Positions 6,728 through 14,979 of a stretch of DNA of 16,339 nucleotides are shown here, one piece after another. The notes beneath the pieces are model-generated. The model saw nothing but the letters and a program-made list of their open reading frames with translations. It was not told the DNA's origin and ran no database searches. Origin of the DNA: ZLKRG08 sp051006515. GTDB taxonomy: Bacteria > Actinomycetota > Actinomycetes > Nanopelagicales > Nanopelagicaceae. Each line of letters begins with the position of its first letter. The first letter of the stretch is position 1. The translations under genes were made by a program, and so were the position numbers. Location of the stretch: positions 1-16,339 of the forward strand of contig JBPCTD010000040.1 in NCBI GenBank assembly GCA_051006515.1. Reading direction: 5' to 3'.

Positions 6728-6744
6728 TGTAACTGCTTGTTACA
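6728..6744 (-). promoter_or_regulatory. Inverted repeat beside the ribosome binding site of the secreted operon
   Basis: TGTAAC-tgctt-GTTACA is a perfect 6-bp dyad whose inner edge is one base from the AGGAG site at 6722-6726. In RNA it would form a hairpin directly upstream of the ribosome binding site; in DNA it could be an operator. I found no convincing -35/-10 pair in 6745-6845, although TATAAA occurs on the minus strand near 6761-6766. Confidence 0.3.
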
Positions 6745-6845
6745 TGAGAAATGTTTTCACTTTATAAAATAATGAGAATAGAAAAAGCGAGTGGTAGCAC
6801 CTTGCGCGCTATCTACCCAATCACATTAAATCTCTATTTCTGGAA

Positions 6846-6887
6846 TAGAAAAAGAAATAGGGGCTAGCACTCAGCCAGCCCCTATTT
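6846..6887 (-). terminator. Intrinsic terminator of rpoB-rpoC
   Basis: Twenty bases after the rpoC stop, a 14-bp stem (6855-6868 with 6874-6887) has a 5-base loop and a GGGGCT/AGCCCC core. On the minus strand it is followed by CTTTTTCTA, a U-rich tail. The single plus-strand A-C mismatch (6866/6876) becomes a G-U pair on the minus strand, matching minus-strand use. The stem is flanked by A/T runs on both sides, so it could also stop plus-strand transcripts. Confidence 0.88.
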
Positions 6888-6906
6888 TTAACTTGATTTT
6901 TTAGCT

Positions 6907-9900
6907 TTAACGAACATCCAAATCATCTAGACGTACCGCTTCACCTGATCCTGAAGAATCAAATGGTGTGAAGTCATATTCGTCATAAGATGCATAGACC
7001 GCAGCTTTTGCCTCTTCTGTAGGTTCAACGCGAACATTGCGGTAGCGAGCCAAACCAGTTCCGGCTGGGATCAACTTACCGATGATGACGTTCTCCTTAA
7101 GACCAAGAAGTGGATCGCTCTTCTCTGATAACGCTGCATCAGTTAGCACGCGAGTTGTTTCCTGGAATGAAGCAGCTGACAACCATGACTCAGTTGCAAG
7201 TGATGCCTTGGTGATACCCATAAGTTCTGGACGACCAGATGCCGCTTTGCCACCTGTTGTGACAACGCGACGATTCTCTGCTTCGAAACGAGAACGTTCG
7301 ACAAGTTCACCTGGAAGTAGATCAGTATCGCCAGCTTCAAGCACAGTGATGCGCTTTAACATTTGGCGAACAATTACTTCGATGTGCTTGTCGTGAATAC
7401 CTACACCCTGTGAACGATAAACCTCTTGGATTTCGTTTACTAAGTGAACTTGTGTTGCACGTGGACCAAGAATACGAAGAACTTGCTTTGGATCGATTGC
7501 GCCAACAACCATCTGCTGACCAACTTCAACTTTCTGTCCATCTTCTACAAGAAGTTTCTGACGGCGAGTGATTGGGTATGCAACTTCTTCTCCACCATCA
7601 GCTGGTGTAACCACAATCTTCTTGCCCTTTGAATCTTCACGGAATGAAACCACACCAGCTGCTTCAGCAATTGGCGCTACACCCTTTGGAGTACGAGCTT
7701 CGAATAGTTCTTGTACACGTGGAAGACCATGAGTGATGTCATCTCCTGCAACACCACCAGTGTGGAAGGTACGCATTGTTAACTGAGTACCAGGCTCACC
7801 GATTGATTGCGCTGCGATGATACCGACAGCTTCACCGATATCTACACGCTTACCTGCTGCAAGTGAACGTCCGTAGCAAGCTGCACACTGTCCGACCTTG
7901 CTATCGCAAGTTAGAACTGAACGTACCTTTACATCGGAAATTCCGGCGGCAATTAATTCATCAATAATGCGATCGCCAAGATCGGTTCCGGCAGCACAGA
8001 TAACTTTGCCATCGACTGTGATGTCTTCTGCAAGTGTGCGTCCGTAAATCGATGTTTCGACATGATCATCTTTTACCAATGAACCTGATTGCTTAATTGC
8101 AATTGGTTGCATTAGACCGCGATCGGTTCCGCAATCTTCCTCACGGATGATTACATCTTGCGCCACGTCGCAAAGACGACGGGTCAAGTAACCAGAGTCA
8201 GCGGTACGAAGCGCAGTATCAGCAAGACCTTTACGCGCACCGTGAGTTGAAATGAAGTACTCAAGAACAGAGAGTCCTTCACGGAAGTTTGACTTAATTG
8301 GGCGAGGAATAATTTCACCCTTTGGATTTGCCACAAGACCGCGCATACCTGCAATCTGACGAATCTGCATCAAGTTACCGCGAGCGCCTGAATGAACCAT
8401 CATCCAAACTGGGTTGATACGAGGGAAGTTATCTTCCATCTCTTTACCAACTTCAGCAGTTGCTTGTGTCCAGATTTCGATCAATTCTTGGCGACGCTCG
8501 TCGTCAGTGATCAAACCCTTCTCGTATTGTGATTGAACCTTGTCAGCTTTAGTTTCGTAGCTTTCGAGGATCTCTTGCTTACGCGCAGGAACCACGACAT
8601 CTTCGATACCAATTGTTGCGCCAGCACGTGTTGCCCAACGGAAACCTAGCTCCTTAAGTGCATCAAGTGTCTGTGCCACTGTGACCTTTGGATAGAACTC
8701 AGCCAAACGATCAACAATTGAAACTAATTGCTTCTTGGTTACATCAACATCAACAAATGGGAAATCTGCAGGAAGCGCTTCGTTGAAGATTGCGCGTCCC
8801 AAAGTTGTTTCCTTAGTTTCTCCGTTGATACGAACCTTGATTGGAGATTGAACTGCAAGAGTTCCTTGATCTAGAGCCATCATTGCTTCAGAAGTTGAAG
8901 TAAATGCACGGCCTTCACCCAATTCGCCTTCGCGAACTTGAGTTAAGTAATAAAGACCAAGCACCATATCCTGAGTTGGAATAGCAAGTGGGCGACCATG
9001 TGCAGGTGACAAGATGTTATTTGAAGATAACATCAAGATACGTGCTTCTGCCTGCGCCTCTGCTGAAAGTGGTAAGTGCACCGCCATCTGGTCACCATCG
9101 AAGTCTGCGTTAAATGCAGTACAAACAAGTGGATGTAGATGGATTGCCTTACCTTCAACCAACTGTGGTTCGAAAGCTTGGATACCTAAACGGTGCAAGG
9201 TTGGTGCACGGTTTAGAAGCACTGGGTGCTCAGCAATAACTTCTTCTAGAACATCCCAAACAACTGGACGTGCACGTTCGACCATGCGCTTTGCGCTCTT
9301 GATGTTCTGTGCATGATTTAGATCTACCAAGCGCTTCATTACGAATGGCTTGAATAGTTCTAGCGCCATCTGCTTTGGCAGACCGCACTGATGAAGTTTG
9401 AGCTGTGGTCCAGCAACAATTACTGAGCGGCCAGAGTAATCAACGCGCTTACCGAGCAAGTTCTGACGGAAACGTCCTTGCTTACCTTTAAGCATGTCAG
9501 AAAGAGATTTAAGTGCACGGTTACCAGGACCGGTAACTGGGCGACCACGACGACCATTGTCGAACAATGAGTCGACCGCTTCCTGCAACATACGCTTTTC
9601 GTTATTAACGATGATCTCAGGTGCACCAAGATCAGCTAAACGCTTCAAACGATTGTTACGGTTGATAACACGACGATATAGATCGTTTAGATCAGAAGTC
9701 GCAAAGCGGCCACCATCTAACTGAACCATCGGACGTAGATCTGGTGGAATAACTGGTACGCAATCTAGAACCATTGACGCTGGTGCGTTACTGGTATTTA
9801 AGAATGAGTTAACAACTTTTAAACGCTTGATGGCACGAGTCTTCTTTGCACCCTTACCGTTTTCTGCGATATCAGTTAGCTTGTCGTATTCGACCTTTAG

Positions 9901-10707
9901 ATCAAAGTCTTCAAGGCGCTTCTTGATAGCTGCAGCTCCCATGTCGCCCTTGAAATACATGCCGTAACGATCACGCATCTCGCGATAAAGTGATTCGTCA
10001 CCTTCAAGATCTTGAACCTTTAGATTCTTAAAGCGGCTCCAGACATCTTCAAGACGTGATAATTCCTTATCAGCCTTTTCACGGATCTGCTTTAGTTCGC
10101 GCTCTGCTGATTCGCGCACCTTGCGCTTTACATCGCTCTTTGCATCTTCTGCTTCGAGCTCTGCTAAATCAGCTTCAAGTTTCTTAGAACGAGTATCGAC
10201 ATCAAGATCGCGCTTCTCTTCGATCTTCTTGCGATCTTTAGCCAGCTTCTTCTCGTTCTGTTCCATATCTTCTTCGCGCGCTTGTGTATCAACTTCTGTG
10301 ATCATGTAAGCAGCAAAGTAGATAACTTTCTCTAGATCCTTCGGAGCTAAATCAAGTAGGTAACCAAGACGTGATGGCACGCCTTTGAAGTACCAAATAT
10401 GTGTAACTGGAGCAGCAAGTTCGATGTGACCCATACGTTCACGACGAACTTTGGCGCGAGTAACTTCTACACCGCAACGCTCGCAGATGATTCCCTTAAA
10501 GCGAACGCGCTTGTACTTACCGCAGTAGCACTCCCAGTCACGGGTAGGACCGAAGATCTTCTCATCGAAGAGTCCATCCTTTTCCGGCTTTAGTGTGCGG
10601 TAGTTGATGGTTTCTGGCTTCTTAACTTCGCCAAAGCTCCATGCGCGGATGTGATCTGCTGATGCCAGACCAATACGTAGTTCATCAAAGAAATTAACGT
10701 CTAACAT
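6907..10707 (-). CDS. rpoC: DNA-directed RNA polymerase subunit beta'
   Basis: Catalytic subunit of RNA polymerase. The active-site motif NADFDGDQ spans residues 533-540, with Mg-binding Asp535, 537 and 539. The N-terminal zinc site is Cys60, 62, 75 and 78 (CYCG...CERC). The second zinc site uses the cysteines of DCGTDRG and CDSKVGQCAACYG. The clamp and rudder segment KGKQGRFRQNLLGKRVDYSG, the trigger-loop region and the conserved C-terminal MGITKASLATESWLSAASF are present. A long charged coiled-coil insert (about 140-225) is characteristic of Actinobacteria. At 1266 aa it is shorter than the mycobacterial protein (about 1316 as I remember it), partly from a compact loop after GLYYLTQV near residue 590. 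The ATG follows the rpoB stop by 4 bp, with a GAGG site (10720-10717) inside the end of rpoB, so the two are coupled. Confidence 0.99.
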   Translation of the reverse strand: MLDVNFFDELRIGLASADHIRAWSFGEVKKPETINYRTLKPEKDGLFDEKIFGPTRDWECYCGKYKRVRFKGIICERCGVEVTRAKVRRERMGHIELAAPVTHIWYFKGVPSRLGYLLDLAPKDLEKVIYFAAYMITEVDTQAREEDMEQNEKKLAKDRKKIEEKRDLDVDTRSKKLEADLAELEAEDAKSDVKRKVRESAERELKQIREKADKELSRLEDVWSRFKNLKVQDLEGDESLYREMRDRYGMYFKGDMGAAAIKKRLEDFDLKVEYDKLTDIAENGKGAKKTRAIKRLKVVNSFLNTSNAPASMVLDCVPVIPPDLRPMVQLDGGRFATSDLNDLYRRVINRNNRLKRLADLGAPEIIVNNEKRMLQEAVDSLFDNGRRGRPVTGPGNRALKSLSDMLKGKQGRFRQNLLGKRVDYSGRSVIVAGPQLKLHQCGLPKQMALELFKPFVMKRLVDLNHAQNIKSAKRMVERARPVVWDVLEEVIAEHPVLLNRAPTLHRLGIQAFEPQLVEGKAIHLHPLVCTAFNADFDGDQMAVHLPLSAEAQAEARILMLSSNNILSPAHGRPLAIPTQDMVLGLYYLTQVREGELGEGRAFTSTSEAMMALDQGTLAVQSPIKVRINGETKETTLGRAIFNEALPADFPFVDVDVTKKQLVSIVDRLAEFYPKVTVAQTLDALKELGFRWATRAGATIGIEDVVVPARKQEILESYETKADKVQSQYEKGLITDDERRQELIEIWTQATAEVGKEMEDNFPRINPVWMMVHSGARGNLMQIRQIAGMRGLVANPKGEIIPRPIKSNFREGLSVLEYFISTHGARKGLADTALRTADSGYLTRRLCDVAQDVIIREEDCGTDRGLMQPIAIKQSGSLVKDDHVETSIYGRTLAEDITVDGKVICAAGTDLGDRIIDELIAAGISDVKVRSVLTCDSKVGQCAACYGRSLAAGKRVDIGEAVGIIAAQSIGEPGTQLTMRTFHTGGVAGDDITHGLPRVQELFEARTPKGVAPIAEAAGVVSFREDSKGKKIVVTPADGGEEVAYPITRRQKLLVEDGQKVEVGQQMVVGAIDPKQVLRILGPRATQVHLVNEIQEVYRSQGVGIHDKHIEVIVRQMLKRITVLEAGDTDLLPGELVERSRFEAENRRVVTTGGKAASGRPELMGITKASLATESWLSAASFQETTRVLTDAALSEKSDPLLGLKENVIIGKLIPAGTGLARYRNVRVEPTEEAKAAVYASYDEYDFTPFDSSGSGEAVRLDDLDVR

Positions 10708-10711
10708 CTGA

Positions 10712-13700
10712 TCACACCTCTTCTACTGAGCTTGGCTCAACTCGTGACAAGTTAATTCCAAGTTCTTCTGCTGCTCGGAAGACTTCTTCGTCGGTGTCGC
10801 GCATTTCAATTGCCACACCTTCTGATGAAAGCACTTCAACATTTAGACATAGTGATTGCATTTCCTTAACTAGAACCTTGAATGATTCAGGGATTCCTGG
10901 TTCAGGGATGTTCTCACCCTTAACAATTGCTTCGTAAACTTTTACGCGACCAAGTACGTCGTCAGACTTAATGGTTAGCAACTCCTGCAAGGTGTATGCC
11001 GCACCATAAGCTTCAAGTGCCCAAACTTCCATCTCACCGAAGCGCTGACCACCGAACTGTGCTTTACCGCCAAGTGGTTGTTGCGTAATCATTGAGTAAG
11101 GACCAGTTGAACGTGCGTGAATCTTGTCGTCTACTAAGTGGTGTAGTTTCAAGATGTACATGTAACCAACTGAGATTGGTGTTGGGAAAGGTTCGCCAGA
11201 GCGACCATCAAACAAATTAGCTTTTCCACTTGAACCGATTAGTTGCAAACCATCGCGGTTTGGAAGTGTTGCGCCAAGTAAACCTGCGACTTCCTCTTCC
11301 TTTGCACCATCGAATACCGGTGTTGCTACGTTGGTACCTGGTTCAGCTTTAGTTGCACCAATCTCTTCAAGATGCTTGGTCCAAGCTGCGCCAACTCCTG
11401 ATAGATCCCAACCAGTCTTTGCTGCCCAACCCAAGTGCATTTCAAGAACCTGTCCAACGTTCATACGTCCAGGTACGCCAAGTGGATTAAGGATTACATC
11501 GATTGGAGTTCCATCTTCAAGGAATGGCATATCTTCGATTGGAAGAATCTTTGAGATAACACCCTTGTTACCGTGGCGACCTGCAAGCTTGTCACCAACT
11601 TGAATCTTGCGCTTCTGTGCAACATAAACACGAACAAGTGTGTTAACACCTGCACCAAGTTCGTCGCCCTCTTCAGATTCGAAGACTTTAACGCCGATGA
11701 TCTTTCCAGATTCGCCGTGTGGCACCTTCAAAGAAGTATCGCGAACTTCGCGCGCTTTTTCTCCGAAGATTGCACGAAGCAAACGCTCTTCTGGTGTTAA
11801 TTCAGTTTCGCCCTTTGGCGTTACCTTTCCAACCAAGATGTCGCCAGGAACAACATCTGCACCAACGCGGATGATTCCTCGTTCATCTAGATCTGCAAGT
11901 ACTTCTTCAGATACGTTCGGGATATCACGAGTGATTTCTTCGGCACCTAGTTTGGTATCGCGTGCATCAACTTCGTACTCCTCGATGTGAATCGAAGTAA
12001 GTTCGTCATCTTGTACTAGACGCTGTGAAAGGATGATCGCGTCTTCGTAGTTGTGGCCTTCCCATGACATAAATGCGATTAGCAAGTTCTTGCCAAGCGC
12101 CATTTCGCCCTTATCGGTTGAAGGACCGTCAGCGATTACAGTGCCAACTTCGACCTTCTGGCCTTCAGCTACCTGTACACGCTGGTTATATGAAGTTCCT
12201 TGGTTTGAACGACGGAATTTAGACAATGAATAATTGTCATATTTACCATCGTTTGTCATAACAGTTACTTCATCTGAAGAAACTTCAGTTACGACACCAG
12301 AATTCTTGGCCATGATTACATCGCCAGCATCAATTGCGTTACGCCATTCCATACCAGTACCAACAAGTGGTGACTCTGGACGAACTAGTGGAACCGCCTG
12401 ACGCATCATGTTTGAACCCATCAACGCACGGTTTGCATCATCGTGCTCGAGGAATGGGATCATCGCAGTTGCAACCGAAACCATCTGACGTGGTGAAACG
12501 TCCATGTAATCGACTTCATCTGCAGGGATGTATTCAACTTCTCCACCGCGACGACGAACAAGAACGCGAGCTTCAGCAAATGAACCATCTGCATTTAGCG
12601 GTGCATTTGCCTGTGCAATGACGTGCTCATCTTCTTCGTCTGCAGTTAGGTAATCAACTTTGTCGCTGACCTTGCCGTTAACAACTTTGCGATACGGAGT
12701 TTCGATGAAACCGAATGCAGTTACGCGAGCATAAGTTGCAAGGCCACCGATCAAACCGATGTTTGGACCTTCAGGAGTTTCGATCGGGCACATACGTCCA
12801 TAGTGAGATGGGTGTACGTCACGAACTTCGAAACCTGCGCGGTCACGTGAAAGACCACCAGGTCCAAGCGCTGATAGACGACGCTTATGTGTAAGACCAG
12901 AAAGTGGATTGGTTTGGTCCATGAACTGTGACAACTGAGATGTTCCGAAGAACTCCTTGATTGATGCAACAACCGGACGGATGTTAATCAATGTTTGCGG
13001 AGTAATTGCTTCGACATCTTGTGTTGTCATACGTTCGCGAACTACACGTTCCATACGAGATAGACCGGTGCGGACTTGGTTCTGGATCAATTCACCAACG
13101 GTACGAAGGCGACGGTTACCGAAGTGATCGATATCGTCAGCTTCAACGCGAACTTCCTTGCCGTAATCCATCACTAAATCGCCACGGTGAAGCGCAACTA
13201 AGTACTTCAAAGTTGCGACGATATCTTGGATAGTAAGCAAATTCGCTGCTAATTCCTGCTCAAGACCTAACTTCTTGTTGATCTTAAAGCGTCCGACCTT
13301 GGCCAAGTCATAACGCTTTGGATTGAAGTAGTAGTTCTCGATTAAGTTCTGTGCTGCTTCCTTTGTTGGAGGCTCGCCAGGACGAAGCTTGCGATAAATA
13401 TCTAGCAAGGCATCGTCTTGAGTCTTTACGTTATCTTTTTCTAAAGTCTGACGAATTGAATCGTAATCTCCAAAGTTTTCGATGATCTGTTCTTCTGTCC
13501 AGCCAAGTGCCTTCAAGAAGATGGTTACAGATTGCTTACGCTTACGGTCGATACGAACGCCAACTTGATCTTTCTTGTCGACTTCGAATTCAAGCCATGC
13601 GCCACGTGAAGGGATGATCTTCGCAGTGAAGACATCTTTATCTGATCCCTTTTCGATTGCGCGCTCGAAATAAACGCCAGGTGAACGTACTAACTGTGAA

Positions 13701-14164
13701 ACCACAACGCGTTCGGTTCCGTTAATTACGAAAGTTCCGCGTGGAGTCATCAATGGGAAATCGCCCATGAACACAGTCTGAGATTTAATTTCACCTGTTT
13801 CGTTGTTCATGAATTCTGCAGTTACGAAAAGTGGAGCTGCGTAAGTCATATCGCGCTCTTTGCACTCATCGACTGAATACTTTGCAGGCTCGAAGCGATG
13901 ATCACGGAATGAAAGTGACATCGATCCTTGGAAATCTTCGATCGGTGAGATCTCTTCGAAGATTTCTTCTAGTCCTGATTGAGATGGGAGTTCTCCGCGA
14001 AGTGACTCTGGTGAATTCGCCATGCGCTGACGCCACTCTTCGTTACCAAGTAACCAATCAAAGCTCTCACGTTGTAGAGCAAGAAGGTTTGGTACTTCAA
14101 GTGGTTCAGAGATTTTGGCGAAAGAGATACGGCGTGGAGCTGTCTTATTCTTTGACGCGGCCAA
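10712..14164 (-). CDS. rpoB: DNA-directed RNA polymerase subunit beta
   Basis: Second large subunit of RNA polymerase, forming the active-centre cleft with beta'. Landmarks are the EEISPIEDF and RDHRFEP segments near the N-terminus, and the rifampicin-region SQLSQFMDQTNPLSGLTHKR at about 409-435, with no obvious resistance substitution at the main Asp, His and Ser positions. Further on come RMCPIETPEGPNIGLI, EGHNYEDAIILSQRL and the lysine-bearing GDKLAGRHGNKGV active-site motif, then the C-terminal PLGGKAQFGGQRFGEMEVWAL. I start the gene at TTG 14164: AAGGA (14175-14171) lies six bases upstream, and MAASKNKTAPRRISFAKI matches the Streptomyces RpoB N-terminus as I remember it. The frame stays open to a GTG at 14203, but those 13 extra residues lack support. 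The protein is 1150 aa, normal for the phylum. Confidence 0.98.
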   Translation of the reverse strand: MAASKNKTAPRRISFAKISEPLEVPNLLALQRESFDWLLGNEEWRQRMANSPESLRGELPSQSGLEEIFEEISPIEDFQGSMSLSFRDHRFEPAKYSVDECKERDMTYAAPLFVTAEFMNNETGEIKSQTVFMGDFPLMTPRGTFVINGTERVVVSQLVRSPGVYFERAIEKGSDKDVFTAKIIPSRGAWLEFEVDKKDQVGVRIDRKRKQSVTIFLKALGWTEEQIIENFGDYDSIRQTLEKDNVKTQDDALLDIYRKLRPGEPPTKEAAQNLIENYYFNPKRYDLAKVGRFKINKKLGLEQELAANLLTIQDIVATLKYLVALHRGDLVMDYGKEVRVEADDIDHFGNRRLRTVGELIQNQVRTGLSRMERVVRERMTTQDVEAITPQTLINIRPVVASIKEFFGTSQLSQFMDQTNPLSGLTHKRRLSALGPGGLSRDRAGFEVRDVHPSHYGRMCPIETPEGPNIGLIGGLATYARVTAFGFIETPYRKVVNGKVSDKVDYLTADEEDEHVIAQANAPLNADGSFAEARVLVRRRGGEVEYIPADEVDYMDVSPRQMVSVATAMIPFLEHDDANRALMGSNMMRQAVPLVRPESPLVGTGMEWRNAIDAGDVIMAKNSGVVTEVSSDEVTVMTNDGKYDNYSLSKFRRSNQGTSYNQRVQVAEGQKVEVGTVIADGPSTDKGEMALGKNLLIAFMSWEGHNYEDAIILSQRLVQDDELTSIHIEEYEVDARDTKLGAEEITRDIPNVSEEVLADLDERGIIRVGADVVPGDILVGKVTPKGETELTPEERLLRAIFGEKAREVRDTSLKVPHGESGKIIGVKVFESEEGDELGAGVNTLVRVYVAQKRKIQVGDKLAGRHGNKGVISKILPIEDMPFLEDGTPIDVILNPLGVPGRMNVGQVLEMHLGWAAKTGWDLSGVGAAWTKHLEEIGATKAEPGTNVATPVFDGAKEEEVAGLLGATLPNRDGLQLIGSSGKANLFDGRSGEPFPTPISVGYMYILKLHHLVDDKIHARSTGPYSMITQQPLGGKAQFGGQRFGEMEVWALEAYGAAYTLQELLTIKSDDVLGRVKVYEAIVKGENIPEPGIPESFKVLVKEMQSLCLNVEVLSSEGVAIEMRDTDEEVFRAAEELGINLSRVEPSSVEEV

Positions 14165-14192
14165 GTTATGTCCTTCCAAGACAATAAGTTTT

Positions 14193-14237
14193 CTTATACA
14201 CACACGACTAGTAGGCCGCCAGCCGCTATATGCTCAA
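14193..14237 (-). promoter_or_regulatory. Candidate rpoB promoter region
   Basis: Two weak candidates appear on the minus strand. TATAAG (14198-14193) would start transcription near 14186 but lacks a clear -35. TTGAGC (14237-14232) with TACTAG 18 bases later (14213-14208) has a better -35 but a poor -10. A small ATAAG/CTTAT hairpin (14184-14197) sits between the first box and the ribosome binding site. Neither assignment is strong. Confidence 0.25.
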
Positions 14238-14264
14238 AGGCCTAAAAAGTTGGTAAAAGTGTGA

Positions 14265-14350
14265 GGGAGCAGGATATCGGTGCTTGCTTTCCCTTGTCTA
14301 ATCGGGTAAAAGCACCGAACCTGCCCCACGGACCCGGCTTTCGCACCGGG
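14265..14350 (-). other. Long interrupted hairpin plus second stem-loop upstream of rpoB
   Basis: An imperfect stem pairs 14265-14273 with 14320-14327 (8 bp, one bulge), then 14278-14285 with 14310-14317 (8 bp, CGGTGCTT/AAGCACCG), then CCC 14291-14293 with GGG 14304-14306 around a 10-base loop. A second stem CCCGG/CCGGG (14333-14350) abuts it; its sixth pair is G-U on the minus strand but C-A on the plus strand, which hints at minus-strand RNA. It lies between the secreted gene's stop and rpoB. Possible roles are a terminator for the upstream gene, an RNase III-type processing hairpin or an rpoB leader element. The long stem is followed on the minus strand by short U runs (ACTTTTACC, ACTTTTTAG). 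I recognise no known RNA family. Confidence 0.5.
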
Positions 14351-14383
14351 ATTTACTCAACAGATGATCAGTTATTAAGTGGT

Positions 14384-14848
14384 TTAAGCGGTTGGACGCT
14401 CTGGCTTAGGCGCAAGCGTCGGCTTTACCGGCTTCGCTGGTAGCGCTGCGATTGCTTTGATTGCAGCATCACGAGCAGCTGTTGCTGCTGCGATAGCTGA
14501 CTTTCGTGCATTCTCTGCCGCAGTCTTTGCCTCCGCAGTTGAACTAGCGGTAATCGCACTCTTGTATGCGCTTTTTGCTGCATCTACTGCGTTCTTGAAT
14601 GCATCATTTGCTGCTTTTCTAGCTGCAGCATTGGCCTTCAACTTTGCCATGTATTCAGTCATCGCAGTTTTATATGCGTCCATAGCCGCCTTATTATCGG
14701 CCTTCCATTTTTCAAATGTGGCACGGAATTCTTTCGAGATTCCATGCGGTTTTGCTGAAGGCGTTGCTTGATCTGCAACTGCTGATAATGGCGCGCTAAG
14801 CAGTGAAATCATTCCGATGATTGCAAAAGTTGCAATTCGCTTCTTCAT
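14384..14848 (-). CDS. Secreted alanine-rich helical protein, function unknown
   Basis: A 154-aa exported protein with a clear Sec signal peptide (MKKRIATFAIIGMISLLSAP, likely cleavage AVA-D at 25-26). The mature chain from about residue 38 to 142 is low-complexity and Ala/Lys-rich (AAMDAYKTAMTEYMAKLKAN, then ARKSAIAAATAARDAAIKA), predicting one long helix or coiled coil. It ends in a Pro/Lys tail (PAKPVKPTLAPKPERPTA) that might thread into or bind the cell wall. It has no cysteines and no enzymatic motif. AAGGGG (14860-14855) lies six bases before the ATG. It is divergent from the two-component system at 15016 across a repeat-rich 167-bp gap, so it is a plausible target of that system. Compositional simplicity prevents a family assignment. 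Confidence 0.85.
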   Translation of the reverse strand: MKKRIATFAIIGMISLLSAPLSAVADQATPSAKPHGISKEFRATFEKWKADNKAAMDAYKTAMTEYMAKLKANAAARKAANDAFKNAVDAAKSAYKSAITASSTAEAKTAAENARKSAIAAATAARDAAIKAIAALPAKPVKPTLAPKPERPTA

Positions 14849-14881
14849 GTTAAACCCCTTTACCGGTCCTGCTTCTTCTGA

Positions 14882-14907
14882 GTTCTTCTTAGGTGTTCTT
14901 CTTAGGT
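14882..14907. repeat. Two tandem copies of a 13-bp repeat in the divergent control region
   Basis: GTTCTTCTTAGGT occurs exactly twice back to back (14882-14894, 14895-14907), followed by a third partial GTT. The core octamer CTTCTTAG recurs in inverted orientation (CTAAGAAG) at 14972-14979, next to the predicted -35 of the response regulator. This looks like a regulator-binding array, though replication slippage could also explain the tandem pair. Confidence 0.5.
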
Positions 14908-14939
14908 GTTGCTATGCGGTGAAGCATTCCACTGGACTT

Positions 14940-14959
14940 TGTGAAATCTGTGTGAAATC
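14940..14959. promoter_or_regulatory. 11-bp-period direct repeat, candidate OmpR/PhoP-family binding site
   Basis: TGTGAAATC occurs at 14940-14948 and 14951-14959, a spacing of exactly 11 bp, or one helical turn. On the other strand it reads TTTCACA twice. OmpR/PhoP-family regulators bind such tandem half-sites, and the adjacent gene encodes one. The site is centred about 66 bp upstream of the predicted response-regulator start, suited to autoregulation, and also lies upstream of the divergent secreted gene. Confidence 0.5.
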
Positions 14960-14979
14960 CAATTTAGCTCTCTAAGAAG

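Noticed and set aside
11640..11990. 116-codon and similar plus-strand frames across rpoB and rpoC
   Set aside because: All are antisense shadows of rpoB or rpoC, caused by strong codon bias in these highly expressed genes.
14278..14317. Small SRP RNA or cobalamin riboswitch in the rpoB upstream element
   Set aside because: The SRP GGAAGGAAGCAG core and the B12-box pattern are both missing; only generic stems are present.
14261..14443. 60-codon plus-strand frame in the rpoB upstream region
   Set aside because: It overlaps the structured element and the end of the secreted gene, and has no supporting ribosome binding site or recognisable protein.
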